A stretch of DNA of 64,000 nt, taken from NCBI GenBank assembly GCA_015069695.1, contig JADCRZ010000009.1, positions 124,001 to 188,000 of the forward strand, read 5' to 3'. A model generated the notes under the pieces. It was given only the letters and a program-made list of their open reading frames with translations. It had not been told where the DNA came from and made no database searches. A program made the position numbers and the translations under genes. This DNA is from Williamsia sp. (GTDB lineage Bacteria; Bacteroidota; Bacteroidia; Chitinophagales; Chitinophagaceae). Of this stretch, positions 1 to 7,421 are shown one piece after another (within the stretch, counting starts at the first letter, position 1; the number at the start of each line of letters is the position of its first letter).

Positions 1-1799
1 ATATGATCCAGCGGGTGCGGTACGATTTTGACCTTACCAAGGCCGAGCTGGTGAAGGAACGGTTTATCGACACGTTTGTACAATGGTGCCGGAGCAACGG
101 GGTCAAATCAAGGGCCCAGGCTTATGGCCGGGGTTATTTTCCGCTGGAAGGAAGTTTTGAGATGGACATCCCGGAATGTGAAACCTGGATCAAAGCCGGT
201 ATCGGCAAGGAAATGGGCGAAGCAGATCCGCGGGTGGGAAGGGGATATACGATGGTAAACAAATATGTTTCCTCGGCCGCGCACCTGAAAGGCCGCCGGC
301 TGATCAGTTGCGAGGAGCTGACCAACACGGATGTGGTGTTCAACGAAACGCTGGAGCTGATGAAGATCACCGGTGACCTGAGCACCATATCCGGGGTTAC
401 CCATCCGGTATTTCATGGCTTTAACTATTCCCCGCCCGATGCACCTTTTCCCGGCTGGATACGCTACGGCTGCTATCTCAACGAAAAGAACAATCTCTGG
501 CCTTATTTCCGGCATTTTACCGATTACAAAGCCCGCATCTCGGCCCTGCTGCAGCAGGGCGATCAGTTTGCAGACATGGCCGTGCTGACGCCGCTCGCTG
601 ATATGTGGAGCCAGTATGGCGCGCAGAACGAACCCTTTCCTTCTTTCTTTTATCCCAATCACCTGTCGCTGATCTGGGAAGTGATCCACCAGAACGGCCA
701 TGCCTGCGACTATATAGCTGAACCGGTGATTGTGGATGCGGAGATAAAAGAAGGCAAGCTGTGCTACGGCCCCCGGACTTACCATACCCTCTTTCTGATC
801 CAGGTAGAAAGCATGGAACCGGCTACCGCCCGCAAGCTCCAGGCTTTTGTAGAAAATGGGGGAAGGGTATTCTGCCTGGACACGCTGCCTTCCAAATCGC
901 TGGGCTGGAAAGACTATAAACAACGCGACGGGGAAGTGCAGGCTGCAGTAGAAAAGATGATGCAACAGCCCGGCCGCCTGGTCCTGCTCAAAAAGCCGGA
1001 GAAAGAATTTATCAAATGGTATAAAGACATCCAGGCCAAATACAACATCACCCCCTATGTCCAGATCAGCCAGCCTGATCCGTTTGTAACGCAGGTGCGT
1101 TACCAGATGAAAGACGCAGAGGTGCTTCTTTTTATCAATTCAAGTCTTGATAACGCCCATCCCATTGAGATCGTACCGGCTGAATCGATTGTAGCAGGCC
1201 GGCAGGCCTGGATATGGAACGCCGAAAACGGCGAGCGGTATAAGCTGGAAGATCCGCGCCGCATCAGCCTGGACCTGGGGCCGGCCGATGCTGTGATCCT
1301 GGTATTCGACAACAACAAAAAGGGACAGCCCTGGAAACCCAAGCCGGTAGCAGCCGGCGAGCTTGCCATCGAAGACTGGGCCGTCGAGTTTTGTCACCTG
1401 GACGGCTCCGTGAAGAAGACCAATATGAAGGTGCCCAAAGACCTGAAAGACATCCCTGAATGGGTTTCGTTCACCGGAACCGTTACTTACCGCAGCCAAT
1501 TCCAGGTGGCCGATAAAACCAAAATAGGATTTCTTCACCTGGAAAAAGTATATGGCATCTCCATGCTGTCTGTGAACGGCAAGCCGCTGGGCCTGCAGTG
1601 GTATGGCCGGCACATTTATCCGCTTGGCGGCGCGGTGCAGAACGGTCTCAATACGGTAGAGATCAAAGTGGTGACTACGATGGGCAATTACATGAAGACC
1701 TTGAAAGACAATGGCATCGCACAGTACTGGACAAACGAAAAGCGCAAAGACCAGCCGATCCAGTCGATGGGGCTGGCAGGTGCGGTAACCATTTCCTAA
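1..1799 (+). CDS. GH106-like glycoside hydrolase (alpha-L-rhamnosidase type), 5'-truncated by window edge
   Basis: The frame is open from the first base, so this is the C-terminal ~599 residues of a longer protein; the ATG at position 3 is probably internal. It aligns by eye with the middle and C-terminal part of the second large glycosidase at 9577-12618: a TIM-barrel segment with the motif ISCEELT around residues 100-106, where the partner has VPAEALT, then a Rossmann-like segment at about 190-340 and a beta-sandwich sugar-binding module at about 460-598 (FLHLEKVYGISMLSVNGKPLG). Known GH106 enzymes remove L-rhamnose from rhamnogalacturonan and other glycans. The Glu in the shared EELT/EALT motif is a candidate catalytic residue, by inference only. 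The two GH28 genes follow at once (18 bp to the next start), which supports a pectin-degrading operon. The exact substrate cannot be told from sequence. Confidence 0.8.
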   Translation, partial: MIQRVRYDFDLTKAELVKERFIDTFVQWCRSNGVKSRAQAYGRGYFPLEGSFEMDIPECETWIKAGIGKEMGEADPRVGRGYTMVNKYVSSAAHLKGRRLISCEELTNTDVVFNETLELMKITGDLSTISGVTHPVFHGFNYSPPDAPFPGWIRYGCYLNEKNNLWPYFRHFTDYKARISALLQQGDQFADMAVLTPLADMWSQYGAQNEPFPSFFYPNHLSLIWEVIHQNGHACDYIAEPVIVDAEIKEGKLCYGPRTYHTLFLIQVESMEPATARKLQAFVENGGRVFCLDTLPSKSLGWKDYKQRDGEVQAAVEKMMQQPGRLVLLKKPEKEFIKWYKDIQAKYNITPYVQISQPDPFVTQVRYQMKDAEVLLFINSSLDNAHPIEIVPAESIVAGRQAWIWNAENGERYKLEDPRRISLDLGPADAVILVFDNNKKGQPWKPKPVAAGELAIEDWAVEFCHLDGSVKKTNMKVPKDLKDIPEWVSFTGTVTYRSQFQVADKTKIGFLHLEKVYGISMLSVNGKPLGLQWYGRHIYPLGGAVQNGLNTVEIKVVTTMGNYMKTLKDNGIAQYWTNEKRKDQPIQSMGLAGAVTIS

Positions 1800-1817
1800 C
1801 TCCAAATCCATCCCTGC

Positions 1818-3320
1818 ATGAAGTGGGTACGGCTCCTGATCATCATCGTATTTATAACGGCTTCCCTGCCCGGGGCCGCGAAGGATTATCTTTCTTCTTA
1901 TTTTGGTATTCCATCAGATGGGCAGGCGCTGAGCACCCGCTCCATCCAGTTTGCGATCGATTATATCCACAGGGAAGGCGGGGGGCGGCTGGTCTTTCAT
2001 GTGGGAAGGTATCTTACGGGAACCATCCGCCTGCGCTCCAATGTAACGCTGCAACTGGAAGAAGGAGCAGTGCTGCTGGGTTCTCTTAACCCGTTCGACT
2101 ATGAATCAAGAAAAGATCCGTTTATGACGGCCCTGATCTTTGCCGATAGCGCCGAGCACATCGGCATCACCGGCAAGGGCATGATAGACGGACAGGGAAA
2201 GCAGGTGGCCATGAACTACATCGACGTCATTGCCAAAGGGCTGATCAAGGATAAGTTCAGAAGCGGCCGGCCGGAAATAGAAACAAGACCGATGATCATC
2301 TACTTCAGGAACTGCCGCGACATTGCCATCCGGCGGATCATGCTGAAAAACTCTGCCAGCTGGAACCAGACCTATGACCAATGCAGGAACCTGGTGGTAG
2401 ACAGCATCACCGTAGACAACAAGGATTACTGGAATGAGGATGGCGTGGACCTGGTTGATTGCGACAGCGCAGCTGTTACCAATTCGTTTTTTGATGTGGC
2501 CGATGATGGCATTTGTTTAAAATCACACGATGCAAAGCATTTCTGCAACAATATTTTTATCCGCAACAATACGGTCCGTTCCAGTGCAAATGGGATCAAG
2601 TTCGGGACGGTATCACGGGGCGGTTTCAGAAATGTGCGCATCGTGAACAACAAGGTATACGATACATACCGTTCCGCCATTGCCTTGCAGGCTGTTGATG
2701 GCGGGTTTGTGGAAGATATAGAGGTAGACAGCTTGCAAGTGTACAATACAGGCAATGTAATTTTCCTGCGGGTGGGAGAGCGCTGGGGTGAAAAGACTGC
2801 CCGGATGAAAGGAATCAGCATCAGCCATGTGCTAGCAGAAGTACCAGCGGGTAAACCGGACGCCGGCTATTCGTACGAAGGGCCGGTGGAAGATCTTCCG
2901 CGGAATGTGTCACCGGCTATTATCATTACCGGTTTGCCCAATAAAAAGATTGGCGGCGTAACCATTAGCCAGGTCAGCATCCGCCATGCAGGTGGCGGCA
3001 ACCCCCTGTATGCACAAGTGGGCCTGGATGGCCTTGATAAGATTCCGGAGGCGCCGGCACAGTATCCCGAGTTTTCCATGTTCAAGGAACTGCCTGCCTG
3101 GGGCGTTTACATCCGGCATGCAGAAGGGATCAGCTTCCGGGATATTTCCCTGACGGCAGATAAAAAAGATTACCGCCTGCCGGTGGTATTGGATGATGTG
3201 CACACGGCCCGGTTCTCTTCTATCCATGTAAAACAACCTGCGCTGCAGACCATCTATTATCAGTACAAATCAACCGGGGTTGTAATGGAGAATGGAGGCA
3301 AGGAAGCAGGGAGAAAATAA
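1818..3320 (+). CDS. Secreted GH28-family glycosidase (polygalacturonase-like), copy 1
   Basis: The 500-residue protein opens with a signal peptide (about residues 1-21) and continues as a right-handed parallel beta-helix typical of GH28. NEDGVD at 206-211 fits the family's N-x-D-G motif and DDGICLKS starting at 229 supplies the Asp pair. Known GH28 enzymes hydrolyse alpha-1,4-galacturonosyl or rhamnogalacturonan linkages with such Asp residues. The canonical G-H-G motif is not visible; SSANGIKFGT occupies the comparable place, as it does in the neighbouring paralogue, so this is an atypical subgroup and exo- or oligosaccharide-specific activity is possible. It lies 18 bp after the GH106-like gene and 119 bp before its paralogue, so co-transcription is likely. 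Expected location is the periplasm. Confidence 0.88.
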   Translation: MKWVRLLIIIVFITASLPGAAKDYLSSYFGIPSDGQALSTRSIQFAIDYIHREGGGRLVFHVGRYLTGTIRLRSNVTLQLEEGAVLLGSLNPFDYESRKDPFMTALIFADSAEHIGITGKGMIDGQGKQVAMNYIDVIAKGLIKDKFRSGRPEIETRPMIIYFRNCRDIAIRRIMLKNSASWNQTYDQCRNLVVDSITVDNKDYWNEDGVDLVDCDSAAVTNSFFDVADDGICLKSHDAKHFCNNIFIRNNTVRSSANGIKFGTVSRGGFRNVRIVNNKVYDTYRSAIALQAVDGGFVEDIEVDSLQVYNTGNVIFLRVGERWGEKTARMKGISISHVLAEVPAGKPDAGYSYEGPVEDLPRNVSPAIIITGLPNKKIGGVTISQVSIRHAGGGNPLYAQVGLDGLDKIPEAPAQYPEFSMFKELPAWGVYIRHAEGISFRDISLTADKKDYRLPVVLDDVHTARFSSIHVKQPALQTIYYQYKSTGVVMENGGKEAGRK

Positions 3321-3439
3321 GCATTTTAAACCTATGCCCTTCCTGCTTTTTCTCCCCGGTCTGATGATAAAAAATTAGATAGTTTGCAATAGCATCCATC
3401 TGTCGACATCCTTTTTCAGAAACCGATAAAACCTGTACA

Positions 3440-4900
3440 GTGCGCCGCAAATCTCTTATTACACTCGCCCTCTTATTTCAAACTGTTGTGTTGCTTGCCA
3501 AAGACTACAATGCTTCCCTGTTTGGCATCAACTCTGACGGCATGACCCTGAATACAAGATCTATCCAGGCCGGCATTGATTATATCAGCGAGAATGGTGG
3601 CGGGCGGCTGGTTTTTTATGTGGGAAGATATCTCACCGGTTCTATCCACCTTAAATCAAATGTCACGATTCACCTGGAGGAAGGTGCCGTACTGGTTGGT
3701 TCCCTGAACCCATACGACTATGACAAGAACAGGTTTATGGCCATGATCCTGGCGCAGGACCAGCACGACATCGGCGTTACAGGCATTGGCGTGATAGACG
3801 GGCAGGGGAGATCCATCGCCCGGAATGTTGTTGCGCTGATCCACAGCGGTGTGATCAAAGACAATTTTAAGTACGACCGGCCGCAGGAAGATCACCGGCC
3901 CATGATCTTTTACCTGCGCTCCTGCAGCAATGTAACCATCACTGGCATTACCGTCCGCAACTCGGCTTCCTGGGTACAAACCTACGACCAGTGTAAGAAC
4001 CTGAAGATAGACAGCATCCGGGTAGACAGCAAGGCTTACTGGAACAACGATGGCATCGACATCGTGGACTGTGATGGCGCTTCCATAACCAATTCTTTCA
4101 TAGACGCCGCCGATGATGGCATCTGCCTGAAATCGCACGACGACAAAGCATTTTGCAACAATGTGTATGTGTGGAACAACACCATCCGTTCCAGCGCCAA
4201 TGCCATCAAGTTCGGCACCGTGGCCTACGGCGGTTTTAAGAACATCCGTATTGTCAATAACCGTGTTTATGACACGTATCGGTCAGCCCTTGCATTAGAA
4301 TCAGTGGATGGCGGTTTTCTCAACAATGTGGTGGTTGACTCGCTGAAAGTGGTTAACACCGGCAATGCCGTTTTTATGCGGCTGGGAGAGAGGGCGGTGG
4401 GCAGAAAAGGTTCGTTTGAAAAAGTAAGGGTCAGCAATGTATGGGTAGAGATACCGGCAGGCAAACCCGATGCAGGCTATGAATACGAAGGGCCGATTGA
4501 AGACATGCCGCGCAATATATCACCCATCGTCATTGCCGGACTGCCGGGGCAGTACATCAACGATGTTGTACTCTCCAACATAGAAGTAAAATATCCCGGC
4601 GGCGGCAGTCCGTTTTTTGCCGAGGCCCCGCTCGACCGGCTGGACAGCATCCCGGAAATCCCTTCCAAGTACCCCGATTTTTCTATGTTCAAAGAGCTGC
4701 CTGCCTGGGGCATCTACGTCAGGCACGCCAAAAATCTCCAGTTCACCAATATCCGGTTATTTTGCGGAAAGAAGGACTATCGCATGCCCGTGGTACTGGA
4801 TGATGTGCATACTGCCGGGTTCCAATCCCTGCAGATCCAGCAACCCGGCCCGAAGCGGGTGATGCATACGTACAAGTCGTCGGGGGTGACAAACAAGTAA
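3440..4900 (+). CDS. Secreted GH28-family glycosidase (polygalacturonase-like), copy 2, GTG start
   Basis: This 486-residue beta-helix protein is collinear with the preceding GH28 enzyme over nearly its whole length, so the pair looks like a tandem duplication. NNDGID at 202-207 and the Asp pair at 225-226 (DDGICLKS) match GH28 active-site motifs; as in copy 1, SSANAIKFGT stands where G-H-G would be expected. The start is a GTG at 3440, chosen because it precedes a good signal peptide (MRRKSLITLALLFQTVVLLA) and no in-frame ATG lies nearby. No clear Shine-Dalgarno is visible, which is usual for Bacteroidota. Its stop codon overlaps a near-consensus promoter for the next gene. The role is presumably periplasmic pectin oligosaccharide hydrolysis; specificity differing from copy 1 is possible but not shown. 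Confidence 0.87.
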   Translation: MRRKSLITLALLFQTVVLLAKDYNASLFGINSDGMTLNTRSIQAGIDYISENGGGRLVFYVGRYLTGSIHLKSNVTIHLEEGAVLVGSLNPYDYDKNRFMAMILAQDQHDIGVTGIGVIDGQGRSIARNVVALIHSGVIKDNFKYDRPQEDHRPMIFYLRSCSNVTITGITVRNSASWVQTYDQCKNLKIDSIRVDSKAYWNNDGIDIVDCDGASITNSFIDAADDGICLKSHDDKAFCNNVYVWNNTIRSSANAIKFGTVAYGGFKNIRIVNNRVYDTYRSALALESVDGGFLNNVVVDSLKVVNTGNAVFMRLGERAVGRKGSFEKVRVSNVWVEIPAGKPDAGYEYEGPIEDMPRNISPIVIAGLPGQYINDVVLSNIEVKYPGGGSPFFAEAPLDRLDSIPEIPSKYPDFSMFKELPAWGIYVRHAKNLQFTNIRLFCGKKDYRMPVVLDDVHTAGFQSLQIQQPGPKRVMHTYKSSGVTNK

Positions 4901-4905
4901 ATTTG
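4898..4905 (+). promoter_or_regulatory. Candidate -7 promoter element (TAnnTTTG) for the VOC gene
   Basis: TAAATTTG matches the Bacteroidota -7 consensus TAnnTTTG exactly, lies 22 bp before the VOC ATG and overlaps the GH28 stop codon. No TTG is visible at the -33 position, so the call rests on one box. Confidence 0.4.
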
Positions 4906-4927
4906 GCAAGAACTGAAAACGCATAGT

Positions 4928-5302
4928 ATGAACGACAAAGTTTTAGGATTACGGACAACCATCTACCACGTGGCCGACATCGCCCAGGCTAAAGCGTGGT
5001 ATTCAAAAGCCTTTCAAACAGAACCTTATTTTGATGAGCCTTTTTATGTTGGCTACAACATCGGCGGCTTTGAACTGGGATTGCAGCCCCAGGAAGGTCC
5101 CGCGGAAAACAAAGTAGAAAGCGTTGTATCGTATTGGGGGGTCGAAGCTATTCTTCCTCATTACAACCGGTTACTCGAATTAGGTGCATCTGTTCACGAA
5201 GCGCCTCAAAACGTTGGCGGTGATATAACAGTAGCCTCCGTCAAAGACCCCTGGGGCAATATAATCGGACTGATCTGCAATCCGGGCTTTCAGACAGGCT
5301 GA
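4928..5302 (+). CDS. VOC-family (glyoxalase/bleomycin-resistance fold) protein
   Basis: The protein has 124 residues, the usual size for a single-module VOC protein made of two beta-alpha-beta-beta-beta repeats. The N-terminal repeat carries a typical opening (TTIYHVADIAQAKAWYSKAF) and the second ends with the characteristic VKDPWGNIIGLICNP. The family includes lyases, dioxygenases and antibiotic-binding proteins that use a metal held by His/Glu/Gln. Here His17 and a Glu in the GGFELGLQ strand are plausible ligands, but no specific reaction can be assigned. There is no signal peptide, so it should be cytoplasmic. It follows GH28 copy 2 by 27 bp but probably has its own promoter, so a link to pectin use is not implied. 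Confidence 0.85.
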   Translation: MNDKVLGLRTTIYHVADIAQAKAWYSKAFQTEPYFDEPFYVGYNIGGFELGLQPQEGPAENKVESVVSYWGVEAILPHYNRLLELGASVHEAPQNVGGDITVASVKDPWGNIIGLICNPGFQTG

Positions 5303-5413
5303 GGCATGCTGCTCATGAAAAGAGAATCTTGCAGCAAAGAAAACAGGCGCACGTCCCTCTTAATAAAAGATGAATAGCAAGGGGCAACATGAAAAACAAA
5401 CCAGCCGGAAACG

Positions 5414-5744
5414 ATGCATAGTTTCAAAGCCGATATCTGCATCATTGGTGTCAACCCCTTTGTTTTTGTGCCGGAAGAAATATTGGCGGCTATCTTTGAA
5501 CAAGCCAATACCGGCAAAGGCCCCATCCCGGTCAGGGGTACTGTTAACAGCAAAGCTTACACGCAAACCCTGGTCAAGTTCAGTGGCGACTGGCGGTTAT
5601 ACATCAACACGAAAATGCTTGCAAATTCCCCGAAACGGGCGGGTCGTGTTGAGAAGGGGCAGGGGTGGATCTACGATGCATGCCATACCAGCTCATTCAA
5701 TTGGGTATCAGACGAACGAAGGATCTATTTGGTTTCGCAGATAG
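5414..5744 (+). pseudogene. Frameshifted, 3'-truncated DUF1905-domain gene
   Basis: Residues 1-85 read as a normal DUF1905 beta-barrel (FKADICIIGVNPFVFVPEEI, then VNSKAYTQTLVKFSGDWRLY and INTKMLANSPKR). Family members then continue with an acidic strand, a Y/F-D-P segment and an IPxHP motif, followed by an alpha-helical YdeI-like tail. Here the reading frame keeps IYDA, but the expected IPAHS appears only in the next frame (about 5680-5697), so a single-base indel near 5670-5682 is likely. Homology stops just beyond that, where the 3' end of the convergent sugar dehydrogenase begins. The intact first frame runs on to 5914 purely as an antisense shadow of that gene. Function of the intact family is unknown. 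Confidence 0.6.
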
Positions 5745-7313
5745 GTCAGTACGTGATCGCACAGCTGCAGCAGTTTTTCTCGTGGCTGAATGGTTTTCCT
5801 GGACTGGTGATGCACTGCCACCGCCCGTATGAGCCATTCCCACATAACTGTACTCAACAATACATCCCATCATACTTACCTGTTTTGGGTCGCCTTTGGA
5901 AGGCCCGCTGCTGATGGCAGCACTGTCTGTAGCTATGTAGATCTTTTTTCCGTCAGGAGATATGGCCAGATCACGATACCGTGCCTGCGCTTTGAAGTAA
6001 GTCAGGGTATCACCTGTTATCGCGTTGCCTGCCGCATTCAGCTTTACACGGACCAGGTGCCCGTGTTTGAGCGACGGCAGCAGCAGTGAATTCTTCCAGC
6101 CCGGTATCTCTTCGGAGGTGTATACGTCCAGGCTGCTGGTAGCTTCCGAAGCCCACTGGGGTCTTTCGGCGCCTGAGCGGATTTGCTCGAACAGCGATAC
6201 CAGAAAAGAGTGCCCGTTTGGATAAAAGGTCTTGATGGGGCCACGGTAATTGGTCCCTATCGCTTTTGCATTTCCCTGTTCACTGCTGATCAGCGGGTAA
6301 GATGTATGCCAGTTGCCGGGCAGTTCCTTGTACGGACTTACACTGGCAGCCAGGCCATCGTAGTTGCCGTCTGCAAAACCGATGATCAGCGGATGGCCAT
6401 AGTTCTTTCCCTTTTCAACGATGTTGATCTCATCATCCGAATAAGGCCCGTGTTCTCCTTCATACAAACGTCCCGAATCGCCGATCAGCGCATAGGCAAG
6501 TCCTTGCGGATTGCGGTGCCCATAGCTCCAGACGGCGCTTTGCCCGGCTCCGTTGAACGGGTTGTCGTTGGGTATCCACTGGTTGTAGTGGCCTGCATCC
6601 CCATCCGCCTCGGTGTTGAACCGGAGCAGCTTGCCTTCATATACCTCTTTTTGCTGGGCATGGTTCGGACGGCCTCCGTTGTCAAACTGCCCGGCTCCCA
6701 TGTCGCCGATGCCATAGAAAAGATAAGGCTTTCCGCCAACGGGTGCCAACACCAGCCTGCCGCCATTGTGGTCGCTGCTGGCCGGTATGGTGTCGCACAA
6801 TACAACCGGGTTGAGCAGCTTTTGTGAAGCCGGATCGTACTGATAGCGGACGATCCTGGCCGTAAAATAACAACCGCCGAAGTTCACCGCGCAACCCTTG
6901 CCTGTATCGGCAGCACCGGCGAAGCGATAATGATAGGACAGATAAACATAAGGCTTGCCGCTAAGCAGTTGCGGGTGGAGGGCAAGCCCCATCAGTCCGC
7001 CCTGTGGCCATGGTTTTCCGCCTGTTTCTTTTTGCAGCTTGTCGTAACGGGGAAACTGCCGTTCATTGCTCAAGTCCAGTACGATTGTTTTCGCGCCGGT
7101 TGCGGGATCCAGGCGGCTCACCCGGTAACTTTTGGATTCAGTGATCCAGAGATAATGATCGGGCCCATAAGTTATTTCCCATGGATCGCTCAGGTTGGTG
7201 GCAACAATGCGCATGGAAAACTTTTCCCCCATCGGGCCCGTCACCTCCTTCTGTGCCCGCAAGGGAAGGGCAAGGATACAGAAACAGAAAAATGAAAATA
7301 CATGATAACGCAT
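5697..7313 (-). CDS. Soluble PQQ-dependent glucose/sorbosone dehydrogenase family protein, secreted
   Basis: The protein resembles soluble quinoprotein glucose dehydrogenase, a six-bladed propeller that oxidises aldoses using PQQ and calcium. Visible hallmarks are SSDHNGGRL with the likely catalytic His, GHRNPQGLAY, GEHGPYSDDEIN and the closing blade RYRDLAISPDGKKIYIATD. The start at 7313 is chosen because it gives a clean signal peptide (MRYHVFSFFCFCILALPLRA); the frame is open further upstream but has no support. The propeller should end at GCIVEYSYVG; the remaining 46 residues are low-complexity and basic, with neither a type IX sorting domain nor a cytochrome. Together with the broken convergent DUF1905 gene this suggests a deletion or rearrangement at about 5695-5840. 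The donor sugar is unknown and the site of action is the periplasm. Confidence 0.82.
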   Translation of the reverse strand: MRYHVFSFFCFCILALPLRAQKEVTGPMGEKFSMRIVATNLSDPWEITYGPDHYLWITESKSYRVSRLDPATGAKTIVLDLSNERQFPRYDKLQKETGGKPWPQGGLMGLALHPQLLSGKPYVYLSYHYRFAGAADTGKGCAVNFGGCYFTARIVRYQYDPASQKLLNPVVLCDTIPASSDHNGGRLVLAPVGGKPYLFYGIGDMGAGQFDNGGRPNHAQQKEVYEGKLLRFNTEADGDAGHYNQWIPNDNPFNGAGQSAVWSYGHRNPQGLAYALIGDSGRLYEGEHGPYSDDEINIVEKGKNYGHPLIIGFADGNYDGLAASVSPYKELPGNWHTSYPLISSEQGNAKAIGTNYRGPIKTFYPNGHSFLVSLFEQIRSGAERPQWASEATSSLDVYTSEEIPGWKNSLLLPSLKHGHLVRVKLNAAGNAITGDTLTYFKAQARYRDLAISPDGKKIYIATDSAAISSGPSKGDPKQVSMMGCIVEYSYVGMAHTGGGSASPVQENHSATRKTAAAVRSRTDLSAKPNRSFVRLIPN

Positions 7314-7421
7314 GGCGCGGAGGATTGGGTAAAGCATACGTGCAAGCAACAAGCCTGCCATGAGGGGAAGCGTCTCGTGCTTTCTTGGTTCTGGAAAAAA
7401 ACAGCAGACTTCTCCTTGCAT

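Noticed and set aside
108-965. Open frame of 285 codons on the minus strand
   Set aside because: Antisense to the GH106-like gene, whose homology is clear on the plus strand.
5745-5914. C-terminal continuation of the DUF1905 first frame
   Set aside because: Beyond about residue 88 the sequence has no resemblance to the family and lies antisense to the sugar dehydrogenase coding region.
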